A stretch of DNA of 64,000 nucleotides from Cheilinus undulatus (taxonomy: Eukaryota > Chordata > Actinopteri > Labriformes > Labridae): NCBI RefSeq assembly GCF_018320785.1, contig NC_054867.1, positions 30,383,855 through 30,447,854 on the forward strand, given 5' to 3'. Positions 34,216-46,924 of this stretch are shown here, piece by piece. The notes beneath the pieces are model-generated. The model saw only the letters and a program-made list of their open reading frames with translations, searched no databases and had not been told where the DNA came from. Positions within the stretch are counted from its first letter, which is position 1, and every line of letters begins with the position of its first letter. The position numbers and the translations under genes were made by a program.

Positions 34216-37110
34216 ATTCTATTCATTCTAATAGTCCACAATTTGTCTGAAAGTCCACGATTAGTACAGAGTGGGTAAAGTCTGGCTCAGACTGCACAAA
34301 TTCAGCCAGATTTTGGCCTGACAGCAATGTCACAACTCATTATCAAATGTGGGGTTTGATTATGAGCATCAGGAATAACTTTCTTTAACTGGCAGCCTGA
34401 GGGCCACATCAGGCTCCCGTAGGCTTTCCACCTGGCCACCAGAAGTTTCCTAAATTCAGAAAATGTGAGCATAAAATATATGTTGTGGTATTTAGTTTTT
34501 TTTTTTTTTTTTTATCCCCAAAGCTATTAAAACAGACCCAAAAACAATTAAGATAGGAAAAGTGTTATCAGGAATGACTCAGTGTTTGATATATTTTTTA
34601 TAAATCCACTTATCAGCCATTATTAAACATGATCCAATCAGCTATTCTTGATTAAAGCTGCTGTTTTCATTATCAACTTTCCATGTCATGGTCTTTGAGA
34701 GCGCAATATCCTGGCCTAAGAATCAACACCAAATCAGGAAACACTGTATTGGCATTAAACTCAGCCATAACAGTCATAACAGCCCTAGAAACATTCAGCT
34801 AAAATATCTCAGTTGCCCCCTTGTGGCTGGCCATGGTATAGGAACTAATAATCTTACTTTTAGAGGCTAAAATGGCACACATTCTAAAGAAAATTAAAAA
34901 AAAGATGTTTTGAATATGTTCATTTATTTGAATGTCAGTCCCCCAAAGAGTCCATTAATGTAAGGACAAAGCTGTCCCTTGTACAAATGTAGTTGATAAT
35001 CCCTGCTCTACAGAGTTTCTATTATCAAATGGCGGCTTCTGCTAAAAGCTTCTATGGAAAAGTACTTGTTTGAAATGCTGCAAAACCAGGAGTGACCCCA
35101 GGGAAAAATTAGACATGTAGTCTGGTACACATGTAAGCTGACTCATTGCAGTTGACTTCAAAGGGCCCGGCCTTTGTAGCCTGCGTAGACTGCTCAGTTA
35201 AAACTGAAATGAGATGGCCTCACTTACAAAATAATCCTGCTTAGCTGAGGTCTGTGGTTGAGGTAAACATCATTGGTAGCTACTTCATTGAGCTGAAAAC
35301 CATTCATTGCATTTAGAGTGTATTATTCAGCAGTTTCAGAGTCTGAATTGGTGCCACAAAGGGCCATGAATAATACACTGAATGGATCTCCACTGGCTGG
35401 GGAAAGAATCACTGTTTTGTCAGCTGCTTTTAAAGGAAATTGCACAGCCTTCAGTGCTGTTGTGACATAATCGGTATTCAAATTTGTGCTCTGAAGGCTG
35501 AAGCCCCTAACATGGGCCTTAGCGCTAATTAGTGTTCTGAACAACAGCTTTAGACCTCATCCCATATGTTAAACCACAATGTTTAGTCAGCACACCTCAA
35601 TTGTTGTTCTGAATACACCAACTACAGATTAAATACTGTTTAGCTTTGTAAAATTTGGAAAGAGTCATGCTAGCCTTAGCCCTCTTTGTCCAAAGAGTTT
35701 ACATTCAAAATGTTTAATTGAAACACACTGTTGTACTGGTTTATTATTGTGAGATGTCTCGATTGTTTCGTCTAATCTGCTTACACTTAAAGTAATTAAA
35801 GATTTTAAAGGGATATCCTTAGATCCATCGTAGCATTTTTTTTATCCCAGTCTTTCTCCCTTTAATTTAAAAACAGACTAATTTTCAGTGTTTTGTAATG
35901 TGACGTCTTCATACTTAACATCCTTAGCTACTATAGCTAAACATATTCTGGACTTCTTCTGATCAGAGAAAACAAATTAATAAAAGTGCTTACTAAATAT
36001 TTTTTGTAAATAAAGGAAATTAATTTTCAGATCAACATTAGCTCATTACAAAAGCTTTGACTAAGTAAGACTCAAAGGAAAGAGTTGTTAATTATAAGAA
36101 AATAACAGGTGTAGTAATCGTGAAACATCTTTTTGTGATCTTGTGTTGACTGTTTGCTGACTAGTTTGATGAGTTAAAATGTGTTCATTTCTCAGAAATA
36201 TATTGCTGTGAATTTATTTGTGTTGGCAGATTAGAAATCTAGTAAAAATTTAAAGTGTAACTGCAAACAAAAGAGCAGTTGAGTTTATCTTGGCTGATTA
36301 TACGCCTTAAAACACCCTGAAAAACAGGTTGACTAGTGCTGAATGTGAGGATTCAAAAACTTGATTTTCATTTGAGTTCAAGTAAATTGACCATTATTAA
36401 ATTAGATTATTTTATCTGATGTAGCATTGTAAGCAGTCTTGTGGGAGAAAATTCCATGTACTAAACATATTTGATCAAGTGGATCTTTAATATCACACTG
36501 TGACACGAGGAAACAATCCTTCCAAACCTAGGTCCAGCTTTGAAAGTGGGATTTGAATCATCAGGGTGGGAGCTCATTCTGCTGCAGCTTTGCTTCCAGG
36601 TCATTTAAATTCATCTGTTGCACACACGGGCTCCACATTCTTTTTATCTGCGTGTCATGGCTCTGTAATTAGGCGTTCAGATTTGAGGTTTCATTTCTCA
36701 GAGGAAAAGCCTTGACTCATCCTGTTCGAGGAACAGTTTTTACTTTTCCTGTACCAGGTATTATCATACAAAGATGTACTCGTTTGTCATCTGGACATAT
36801 TTATTTATGTGTTATTGATCCTCTATTACTTGTTCATATGAAGCCTTGTTAGTTCCATTATCTTAAAGAACTGTGCAGGACAAGGGTTAAGTCTGTTTAT
36901 TACTATTATTACAGGGTCTGATGCTGGGAATGTAACACCAATACAAATATACTGCTCTTATCTGGAAATCACTTTTTAACCTTTTATTTCCGGGTTTTTG
37001 ACAATAAAAGAAGTCACGCTCAGACCATCCATAAATAAAAGGAGGTCTTTATGTTTCAAATGTGTCTCTCTTTTTATTGTGACCTGCATTTTTTGATAAG
37101 AGTGAATAAT
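34216..37110. other. Spacer with a possible decayed hAT repeat
   Basis: A stretch at about 34385-35010 starts with GGGCCACATCAGGCTCCCGT and ends near ATAATCCCTGCTCTAC. It resembles a degenerate Charlie-like hAT element, but I cannot fix its ends. It contains a poly(T) run at 34497-34514. The remainder shows nothing recognisable. Confidence 0.4.
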
Positions 37111-38325
37111 CTGGAAGAGAAAGGGTGATTTGTGAGAGCGTCACAACTACAGGGAGTTACACTTCTCTTGTGTCTGGAAAGGTTCTTTCACTGATGCTGT
37201 TGAACAGGATCTGTGATCCACTGCTCCAACACCAGCGGCCTGAACAGTCGGGCTTTACACTTAAGAGGTTCATGGTAGTCTGCAAGCTGGCATTCCAGGT
37301 CCTCACTGAGGGATTTTGGTAATTCAATAGATAGCTTGCAGCCTATGTTGACCTCCACAAGGCGTTCGACTCAGTGAGTTGAGCCCTCTGGAGGATTCTG
37401 GAGCTCCACAGGATCCCACATTTGCTCATCCAGCTGATGTCTCTTCTATATTCTGGTACAGAGAGTGCTGTGAAGTGTGGTGCCTCCATCTCTGACTTCT
37501 TCCCAGTTGATTCTGGGGTCAGACAGGGGTGTGTCTTAGCCCCTACATTCTTCAGTACCTGTATGGACAGGATCATAGGGGTAACAGGGCCAGCGAACTG
37601 TGGAGTATCATTTGGCAATGTTCAGTTCACGGATCTGGATTTTGCTGATTATACTGTGATCCATGTGGGGGATCTTGACTTCCTGAGTGAGGAGGTGCAT
37701 GTCCCCTGCGCCAAAACAAAGATTAGGATGCCTTGGATGACGCCATTGAATCTGTGTCTGTGACTAGTGAGAGCGTGGAAGTTGCAGAGCAGTTCAATTA
37801 CTTTGGCAGTGTAACCTGCTGACTGCAAACCTGAGATCAACAACTGGCTAGTACTCCCAAATGGGGGGATGGGTTCGCTGAGCAAGACAATGTGGTGTCT
37901 CCAGTATCTTACTAAACTCTTGTGAGGCTTGGACATTGACTGATGCCAGAGGCATTGACTGGACTTCTTAGTGACAAGCTCTCTTCATCGCATCTTTGGG
38001 CATCATTGGCAAGACCATGTGTCTAATGCTGACGTGCTCAGGAGAGCGTAGGCGGAAAGGGTCAACTAGGTGATATGGGAACTGTAGCCGTGTTAATGGG
38101 CTATATGGTGTGCTTACCCAGGCCTGATCCAGCTCACTACCTACTGGGTGCCCAGGACCTGTTGGGCTGGTCGAGACACTGGTGGCAACCATGATACTTG
38201 GAGAGATGGGGCATGGGCTTGGAACAGGCCTGGAGGATGGCCATCAGGAGATCAGACCAGTACAGAACCAAGGTTGAAGTGGTGAACCAGCATATCCCAA
38301 TCCTGACCTGGCAATAATAACTGAG
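37111..38325 (+). mobile_element. LINE reverse-transcriptase fragment, dead
   Basis: The frame at 37125-37322 has the RT words SLMLLNRICDPLLQHQRPEQ. After a stop the text reads AAYVDLHKAFDSVS, then the frame at 37422-37763 gives SLLYSGTESAVKCG, VDSGVRQGCVLAP and FTDLDFADYTVIH. The [FY]ADD active site is changed to FADY. Downstream pieces in several frames, such as HVSNADVLRR near 38013-38043, match the C-terminal part of the same fish LINE type. Many stops are present. I do not assign the clade. Confidence 0.85.
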
Positions 38326-38498
38326 TTTTCTCACTAAAATATACTCACATTCAATTATTTGAACCTTGATTTTAGATTTAAAAAAACAGTCCCTTTGCTC
38401 CTCAGTTTACTTTCAGACACACTGACAACATTTTTTCAGAAAATGTAAAAAAGTCAAAAGCTCATTTGAGGAACTTTCAGTTTGTGTCAATCTGGCAC

Positions 38499-39018
38499 TT
38501 AACCTTGCAAAGCAGATGGATTCGCCCATTTCTGTGTTTCTTACTGGAAAATCCATCTTGCAAAGCTCCCATCTGAACCGTTTGTGCCCGGTTAGAAAGT
38601 GACATGACGAATCAGCGTTGAGGGGCAGCATTTTGGGTGCGGCGGAGTCATGACGTATGCAGACAGTGACAAGAGGAATTATGGCGAAAGACATTAGCGT
38701 GGATGCTGCTAAAGTGTACGTTTTATCAGAACTTGACGACATTTCTTCGTTAAAAGAACACAAAACACCATTGAGTTGTTTCCTTTTCAAAAACAACAAA
38801 AGTCGTGTACTGACATGTCTACAGCCGCCATGGTTCGCGTTATGCAGCTCTATGGAGTTTACTTCTTGGTTTGGGGCTACGACGTCTGTTTTTTGCTCCG
38901 ATTGGCCCGTAAAGATGTGACAGACAGAATGTTCATCCAATCACCTTCTGAGTTATTTTTCAAAGGCTCTGCCCTTTCCCATATGTGTATCAAACAAATC
39001 CATCTGCCGTGTCAGGTT
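38499..39018. mobile_element. MITE (non-autonomous DNA transposon) with 9-bp TSD
   Basis: The left end AACCTTGCAAAGCAGATGG (from 38501) and the right end form an inverted pair matching at about 17 of 22 positions. A perfect 9-bp duplication, ATCTGGCAC, lies at 38490-38498 and 39019-39027. Nine bases would fit Mutator-like elements, though 8 bp (hAT) cannot be excluded because the exact element edge is uncertain by a base or two. Frames on both strands (175 codons minus, 87 and 98 plus) resemble no transposase and are taken as chance. Confidence 0.8.
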
Positions 39019-39748
39019 ATCTGGCACCCCCTTTGGACAAATAGTTACCCATTGCCCCTGAGTTATACTTGACACGTACATGTGTAGGAAATTTTACTTG
39101 ATCAAATCTCATCCTGCTGTCTTTTTCCCATCAAATGTATAACAAATTGTCAATCTTTTTAGCCTTTTTTTTCTTTTAAATGATCAGTCTTGTCACTATT
39201 GTTCTTGCTTGCTTTTACTGTCCATGAAGAGAAATTAGCATTAATTTCAGCCTCTTTCATATCCAGCTTAAAGCACCTAACAGCAGTTTCAAGGAAGAGT
39301 TTTGCAGTTCAGTGTGTGGTCTGCTGATCTATTCAGTCCGATAAACAAGTTCAGCATTATTTATTTGAACAGATACATCAATCTTCTCTTGTTCAGAGTC
39401 TGCATGTGTTGACACGTGACTGCTGTTGGTATCCGTGCACCAGAGGATGGTTGTGTTTGTCTTCTTATTTTTGCAAACTTTTTCAAATACCTGCCAACCA
39501 AAGGAGCATGTTTCTGCCTGTCTCATAGATACACAAACACCAAACGTTTAGGCTTGATGTCAAATCTCCTTCACCAGAGAGGATTCTCTTTAGTATTAGA
39601 GGTGACAAAAAACTGCCAGATTGGAATGAAATTTTCTTATCCATCTAATGGTTTAAAACTGAATTTAATTAACAGGAAATTCTCAAAAGAAAGAAGTCGC
39701 AAGGATGGAAGTAATTAAAAGTAATGATTAAAAATTAAGATGATTTAA

Positions 39749-39932
39749 ATGAATGCACTTATTTTTTTGGCCTTTTTTTGATAGGACAGTGGATAGAGTC
39801 GGAAACAGGGAAGAGAGCAGGGAGAGACATGCAGGAAATAGTGCCACAGGCCGGATTTGAACCCTGGTCGCCTGCGTACATGGCGCACACCTTAACCACT
39901 CGACTACGGGCATGCCATGTATACACTTATTT
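39749..39932 (-). mobile_element. tRNA-derived SINE with target-site duplication
   Basis: On the minus strand the element starts GGCATGCCCGTAGTCGAGTG at 39916 and contains box A (39896-39906) and box B GGTTCAAATCC (39853-39863). Its body ends at about 39765 with the GACTCTATCCACTGTCCTAT and GGCCAAAAAA words of a common teleost SINE. Flanks ATGAATGCACTTATTT (39749-39764) and ATGTATACACTTATTT (39917-39932) match at 14 of 16 bases and are the insertion duplication. Confidence 0.88.
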
Positions 39933-40923
39933 AACATGAAAAATGTGTGTGAACTAAATATTAAGTGATAAAGATGCAAAGTGGAAATAAAAGTGATAAT
40001 CCAATAATAAAATAATCCTTTTTTTTGTTCACAACATGTGATTTTGGGGACTTCCACCTTGAAAAAAAGATAGTGCTTCTGCTCAACTCTTGACTAAACA
40101 GTGTCTGTAAATTCAAAAAGTATGCCAAATGAAACACTTTTATGTGTTTGAAACTCATTATATTGCATATAAATACACAACCAAATACTGCAGTGTTATT
40201 AAATAAGCCAACATAGCTTGATATCCAACCAAGTCAGCCTGTCTATTGGCTGTGAACTATTTGTTTGTTTTTAATTTTTGCCAACAGCTGGTGATTCCAA
40301 GGTCAGGAGTTCACTTCTATTAAACATCCCAGTCCTCCAATCCATCTCTATGACTCCTATTCCTAAACAAAAGTGCTATGTCTGCTTCAGGAATCAAAAA
40401 CAACGGAGTTAGGTTGATGCTGCGCTGTCCAATTAGTTTTTGTCCAGTTTTACTTGTCAGCATGAGCTTACACAGCTCAACCCTGTAAGCTTTGAAAATT
40501 GCCCTCAGTATGTCTTCTGTTAAAAAGTGAAATGGCTTAAGTGTTCTCGCCTGGACCCTTTTTTAGCTAAAAGCGACGGTGGGGGTCATGTAATAAAGAG
40601 GGGTAAACCACTTGTAACACTGGTCTCTGCTATTAAGAGGGAGACAGAATAGATGTAGACTATGGAGGAGGAAGTTGTTAAAAAAGAGCCAGACAGTGAG
40701 CTCTGAAAGCAATAAAAAATGTGAGCACAGCTATTCATGCTGCTTAAGAATGCATAAAAGATGCCATTTAAAGTACAATAACACATCAAATATTCATGTA
40801 CTATCCATTAACAGTGCTTCAAAGGAACTTTCCAATAATCTTGAAGGTGCCTTGTTTATTGTTACATATCAAACAGCATTAGACATCCAAAGCCTTATTT
40901 TGCATTAGACATTTCAAGACTCA

Positions 40924-40969
40924 TTTTGTGTTGGAGTTTTGTTAAATGAAACAAAACTCCAACACAAAA
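40924..40969. repeat. Perfect 20-bp hairpin with 6-base loop
   Basis: TTTTGTGTTGGAGTTTTGTT at 40924-40943 is exactly complementary to 40950-40969, with AAATGA between. No surrounding transposon was recognised. The stem is shorter than a typical microRNA precursor. Confidence 0.85.
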
Positions 40970-41074
40970 CTGCTTTAAAAACTGTATGTCTGCCTATCGA
41001 CCAAAGACTGTAAATTAAGACAGCAGAGCAACTGTGTGTGGGGGTGAAGACCGAATATTTAAAGCTTCCCCTGG

Positions 41075-41175
41075 CTGCAACCCATACTGGCTGCAGTATA
41101 TACCTTTTGCATATTGCATCACACCATTTTTCTCCATCCTGCCCCGCCCTGACCTTGACGGCAAAAAAGACATTC
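41075..41175 (+). repeat. Diverged repeat, copy 1 of an inverted pair
   Basis: It shares GGCTGCAG, CCTTTTGCATAT, TCCTGCCCC and GACGGCAAAAAAGACAT-type words, in the same order, with the reverse complement of 45080-45165. The family is unknown. Confidence 0.55.
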
Positions 41176-44100
41176 TATGTATTAAAAGCTAGAGCTAAAT
41201 AATCACTTCTGTCCAAAAATTCCTTTAAAAAACCATTAACACCCAAAATATCCAGCTGGAAAATATGTCATTTACCACATATTGTGTTGCTTTAAGATCT
41301 GTGTCCAACAGAGCTTTAATATTAAGAAGTGCAGCTATGACCTACTTTCTTTATGTGTCTGCTCTACTTCCTGTTCAGAGCTAAGGGGTGTTTAATTCTG
41401 TTTTAATTCTGTACTAGCAGGGAAACCAAGAAGCACCGTCTAACCTAATATACAATCTATGTGATAAGGATGCTCTCCAAGAGATCCTTTGCCTCTTTCT
41501 TTGTAATTGTTCCTGGCTCTTTCAGTGTCTTTGTGCGTGACCTGATGTGACAAGTGAGAAATGTTTAAGATCCTTTTGGTATCCTCCTTTGGTTCTGAAG
41601 AGCTTCCTCCATCTCACTCAATTTGTCCTGCAGCTTCAGAACCTGAGCCCTCATAAAGCTGTGATTTGAGCTGTCCCTGTCATTTTCAGCTGCTGCTTGT
41701 TGCTGCTTTACAACAAGGACTTCTAGCTTCACTGCCCCTGTTATTTTACAGGGCCCTATTCTTCACCAGATGTCCCTCTGCAGCTCCTTTCTCTCAGCTC
41801 CACTGCTTTTCTCCCTCTCTTCTTAGAGCCAGTTGAGTGAATCCGTTTTATTTAACTTTGATTACAAAGTAAACTCTACCCCCAGTCCTGCTTTGGGTAA
41901 GCCTTGCTTAGTCTTCTTTTAGTTCACAATAAACTTAAGCTTCAAAGGAGCTAAAGTAGAAACTAAGAGATTTCTATGTTTCTGGATTGAATTAGTTGGT
42001 GGCAAAATGGAAGTATAATCCCCTGCAACCTTTTAGAAGTTAAGGACCCATTTTTTGTAACTCGATTTTGATTGTGCAGTTTTTGTTAGTTTCCCCCATT
42101 AGCGACCTTTGTTACACATTTTGTGTTTCTTGCGGGAGAAACATAACAAACAGGCTTTTATTCTGAAGCTCTTCTTATATGTTCTGTGCTGCAATAATAA
42201 AAACACCGACAGCTGAATCATTATAGGACCCTTTATAACAGGTTAATACAGACTGTTTTTATCACCATCGTCATAACTAAGTCTTAGTCATGATTGCTGC
42301 TTTAAGGAATATTTTATGCACCTACTGATATGTTTCCATGGCAACTTTGCTTTTTAAAGTTTTTTCTATGGCAACCAAATTATATCAGCGGGAGTGCTTT
42401 AAATGCATTACGTGGACATAATTGACAGAGCTTATAAAACTGAAGAACTGTGGAGCTTGAAGCATTAATATTTGTACTTTATATCTAATGTGTGTTGGAG
42501 AGACAGAGAGAGCGCTTTTGATGTCAAACTACACCTGACTCCATAGCTAAAACACAGGTTGTGAATGTGTTATCAATTTGCCCTTCCAACTAAGTGAATA
42601 TGTTCTCCCAAACGTCGTGCCATTCATCTAAAGCTCTGAGCCAGTTATATGACCTCACAGTCACTGTTTACAGAGCCTAAACAAGGAGAAGTACGACTCT
42701 CCAAATACATCCTGACTGCGACTCAAGCATCCTCTGTAATGTAATCAGATGATGAACCTCCACCAACATTTATCAAACCCACTTCATTACTGAAAATGTC
42801 AACAAGAAAAGTGGGCTCCTGAATTTAAGCCAAAGTAAATAAAAGAACATGGACAATTACATTGTGTCAACAAATCTGAATCTGCAGGATTAGTCAGCCA
42901 AAACACCCATCTTGTTTAACATGAGCCCCGCCACAATCACAGCAGGACTGGCCGTACATGATGCAGCCTGTCACTGGTGGTTTTTGTACTGTGGCAGCGT
43001 GTTTTTAAGTGACTTTGTTTGTGACCCTCCTCCCCCTGCATCTGCTGGCCCTGTAATTTTCTTGACAATTATCTTTTCATCTAACCACCACTTCCAATTA
43101 TTATTGCCTCCATTCATAGAGCTTTAAAAAATAGAATCAAAAGGCTGTTTTCTGGGCTTAGCCTGAAGGGTTTAATATGTTGAAAGCTGCAGAGTGGACA
43201 ATGTGCACTTGATTTAATCTGTATCTATGGCAGCGGGTGCTTGTGCTATGTGTGTTTAGTTTATGTAAATAAGTGGCAACCATTTTTATAGCGTGCTGAG
43301 TGTATCAGTGTGATGTATGTTTATGGTGTTTTTTCCAGTCTCGGCTGTGTTTGCGGTCTGACACCATTGTGTACGTGTTGGAGATGTACCTATTATGTGC
43401 CTCTGTTATAGGAACAAGTGGTCCAGTAAATGACCGCTGAGTTAGTACACAGATTCTCGCTGGGAAGATGGAGGAAACAAATTCAAATTCCCCATTTTCT
43501 GTTCACATCCTGGTAGCCAACTGCAGGTGATAAAGCTCAGCAATACAGACGGATAATTACCAACAGGCAGTGAGCCGCAACGCCTGCAGCAGGCTATCAG
43601 GCTTGACAACACTTCCAGGGCTCTGCTGAGGCATGAAGGCTGAGGTGAAGGCTTTTAATTGGTGTAATGAAGCTTTTGTGTTATAGGGTTCACTTATACA
43701 CATTCATCCAATTAGCTGCTAACATGTAGGAGGTATGGAAATGCTCCCTAGGCCCAGTGGAGAAGGTGGAGGAAGTGTCAATAGCTGGAGATGGCAGCAT
43801 CACTGCTCTTAGTGCTCAGTGATCCAGAAGGAACTAAGTTTAAGGGAGCAGGTCTAACAGGTCTTGGATACTGACATGGATTTATAGAACTGGCATTATA
43901 TGAAAGAAAAATGTTAATTAAAAGAAAACAGGAAAATCACAGTTTAGATAATAAAACAGGAATCTCTCACAATGCTCAGCTTTTGATTAAAAAACCTAGA
44001 GGAAGGCTCATTCTCTGGGATTTTCAGGGTCCAGCCAATTCTGTGGGTAGACCTGAGTATACCTAGAATGTGTTACCTTGTTTTTTTTGTAATGTTTTTA

Positions 44101-45079
44101 AAATTCTTGTTTTGTTTTGTCAAAAACAGAATTACAACCATGGGAAGTAGCCCACTATGGTCCTTGATACCATATTGTAAGCCTCATAGCATAACTGCTC
44201 TCATAAAACCATATTTTATTCACTATAGAACAGAAACAACATATATTAACTGAGATATTTTACCATTTAATAAAAAAATGCTTATTTTAAATTTGATGGA
44301 TGCAACACTTCTGGTTTTTCTCCTTCATGTATGGAAGTGCTGGATTTGCCAGCCAATTGCCCTCATAGAGCGCAGAGCAGAGAGGTACGTTCTTTGGTTT
44401 TGGGCTTTTAGGAAGTGAAACCCCCTCAGCAAAAAAGAAAGTTGAGTAGGCAAGCTTCATTTGTGGCAGTGTTTTAACTGTGGCTCTGAAAAATGGAATT
44501 AGACTTTGTTTAGACATCTAACATTTTGGTTTCTTTAAACTTCTGCAACTTAGAAGTTTTGCCAATCAAAACTTAACAAACCTACATATTGAACTGTAGA
44601 AAAGTATATTAAAATTACATTCTTGATCCTAAGGCCTTTGTGTTGGGCTTATATTTGTAGAAGCGTCAATTTAGGAAAAATGAGTAATCATTTATTGGAC
44701 TTAGCCTACTTTGCACCATAAAATTCATCAGTTTATTGTGGAAAAATCATTGATAAATTCAGCATAACTCAGCAGAAAAAGCAGATACTTTCCTTAAAGA
44801 TATCTTACATGTAAAAGGCTGAACAGCAAAAGTTTGAGCATATATGGATATATGTATGTATAATTTCCCTGGTCACAACCAGGCCTGTTTGCCGCCAGAT
44901 TCATTGAGTCAAGAAATCACTTAAATAGAAGCTGTCAGTCAAAGTGAAGTAGGCTACAAGATTTGTATTTGCATAATTTGGAACACAATGTAGTATTTAT
45001 ATTTTCAACTTTCTAAGTTTTCTGTGCACAAAATGGGCTCTGTAAAGATCACTGTGGGAAAACTGTTGACAAAAAGGCA

Positions 45080-45165
45080 CAGAAATCCAGTAAGCAACAT
45101 GTCCTTTTTGCCATCCAAGCAGGGGCAGGACAGACTTTATGATGTCATATGCAAAAGGTCTGCAG
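45080..45165 (-). repeat. Diverged repeat, copy 2 of an inverted pair
   Basis: Reverse-complement relative of 41075-41175 with the same word order (GGCAAAAAGGACATG, CCTGCCCCTGC, CCTTTTGCATATG). Neither terminal repeats nor a target duplication are visible. Confidence 0.55.
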
Positions 45166-46304
45166 CCACTTAAAAAACAATGCTTTTAAAACCTAAAACT
45201 CCTAAGAAGAAACTCTATGGTACAAGGTCATTACAACCTAAATATATGTAGGTTGTTAGTGAACACAGCCCTCAAAATCTGACAAGTTAACCGTCACTGC
45301 CACGTTTTTGATTTTCATGAGCGATGAGCTGTAATTACCAGATTAACATTTACAAGATGCACCTGTCTTAGCAGGCATGATCATTTTAAACACATCCACC
45401 TTAACTACCTCTTTTAACACCAATAAAAGAATCACTTCATGTCCTAAAGAAAAGTTGCTGCCAGACATAAATGCTTTAACAATGACCATGTCTTTGAAAG
45501 CTCCTCCCTCCATATCTTCTATTTAAAGTTATTTGAAGGTTAATGTGAGACTTACCTGTCCATCTGACCAGAGAGGACATCTGACTGAAAAGCACTTTTA
45601 AGCTGATGGCCTTTGGTCTGAAAACAAAGTTGAGTTTAGTTGATGGTAACATTAAAAATAAATGTTGATGATGTTGAAATCACCGAGACCGTGTAGAGTG
45701 CCTTACCATTCTCTCAGCCTCTTTCAGGTTTTTTTCAGGTTCTTTCAGGAAACAATGAGATATTCCTGCACACTTAGTGCCACAAAACAAACAAACAAAA
45801 AAATACTAAATAAATTCAAACATAAGATAGGGGCACCGACTGCCCTGTATTAGTTGGTACATCCCTTATGTTGGACTAATTGGTTTGACCTCAACAGGAC
45901 GTCCCTTATTTCATGCACTGGAGTTACTTATCTTAAATCATTATGCATACTTAGGCAACAATCACGTCCATCAAGGGAGGCCTGTCATCCAATCCCAGCC
46001 CCCTACATGTGCATTAGATCCCACAGTCAAAGAAGCAAATCCTGCAGAAATAAGTTTCACTCAAGAATGTCCTGTTCATTTGGCCGAAGTAGACAAAAAT
46101 ACAGATAAACAGGAGAGAAACCAGAAGTGCTTGATAACTTGCAGAAAGTCTGCTATTTCTTTTTTGTTTACACAACACGGATAGGGTATGGATGCAGTGA
46201 AATGGTTAAATTTTGCACTTCTTGTTTGTGTTTTTTTTTTAAAAGCCTACAATCAAAAAATAGGGTTCTAGATTTAGAAATACTTTTAAAATACAGAAAA
46301 CTAG

Positions 46305-46485
46305 GGTTTCCAGATGGTCAAGTGGTTTAATGCACACATCATGTACGCGGGTGGCCCAGGTTCGAATCCGGCTTATGGCCCCTTACCACATGTCTCTTTC
46401 CTATTTCCGAGTCTATCCACTGTCCTCCTCCTCTATCTAATAAAGGCAAGAAGAGGCCCAAAAATAAATATTTAAAAATAAATGA
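46305..46485 (+). mobile_element. tRNA-derived SINE, same family as 39749-39932
   Basis: Box A TGGTCAAGTGG is at 46315-46325 and box B GGTTCGAATCC at 46359-46369. The following TTTCCGAGTCTATCCACTGT and AATAAAGGCAAGAAGAGGCC words match the SINE at 39.8 kb in the opposite orientation. An A-rich tail follows. No clean target duplication was seen. Confidence 0.85.
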
Positions 46486-46566
46486 ATAAATAAAATGCCA
46501 AGCAAAGCTTGTACATATCCAAATCATAATTGTGATACGTAGCAAATGTCTCTATTTTTGTATGTA

Positions 46567-46924
46567 ATGTGGCATCATGCTGTGGGGATGCTTCTCAGCA
46601 GCCAGCCCTGGAAGGCTTGTAAAGATAGAGGGTAAAATAAATGGGGCAATAGATAGTGAACTCCTGGAAGAAAATCTTATTCAGTCTGAAAAAGTACGAC
46701 AGCTTTGGAGAATACTGATTTTACAGAAAGATACTGACCTGAAGCATACAGTGCAAGCTACACAGAAATGGTTTATAGACAACAAGGTGAATTTTCTGGA
46801 GTGGCCCTGTCAAGGCCTAGACCTCAAACCAATAGAGAATTTGTGGCAAATTATATTGAAAGTGACTGATTTCTTAAAATCAATAAAAGGGTTACATTTC
46901 CAACCGAGTGACAACCTTTTATAG
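46567..46924 (+). pseudogene. Tc1-type transposase, 5'-truncated DD34E copy
   Basis: The frame 46577-46924 reads MLWGCFSAASPGRLVKIEGK, then QKDTDLKHTVQATQKWF and EWPCQGLDLKPIENLW. Exactly 34 residues separate the catalytic Asp (in QKDTD) and the Glu (in PIENLW), so both are preserved, but the N-terminal half with the DNA-binding domain and first Asp is missing. No terminal repeats were seen beside it. Confidence 0.85.

Larger units (their letters stand above)
39933..46300. other. Long spacer, no gene seen
   Basis: There is no recognisable exon in 6.4 kb. Contents are a 20-bp perfect hairpin at 40924-40969 and a diverged repeat pair at 41075-41175 and, inverted, 45080-45165. Scattered short frames lack support. 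The block 42880-43200 is less AT-rich and might be conserved non-coding DNA, but this cannot be judged from one sequence. Confidence 0.5.

Noticed and set aside
38413..38940. 175-codon minus-strand frame
   Set aside because: It crosses the left border of a MITE, so it joins unrelated sequences and cannot be an old gene.
40924..40969. microRNA precursor
   Set aside because: The perfect stem is only 20 bp, with no lower stem extension or bulges; typical precursors are longer.
46305..46380. functional tRNA gene
   Set aside because: Boxes A and B are present but the cloverleaf is not, and the body continues as a SINE seen again at 39.8 kb.
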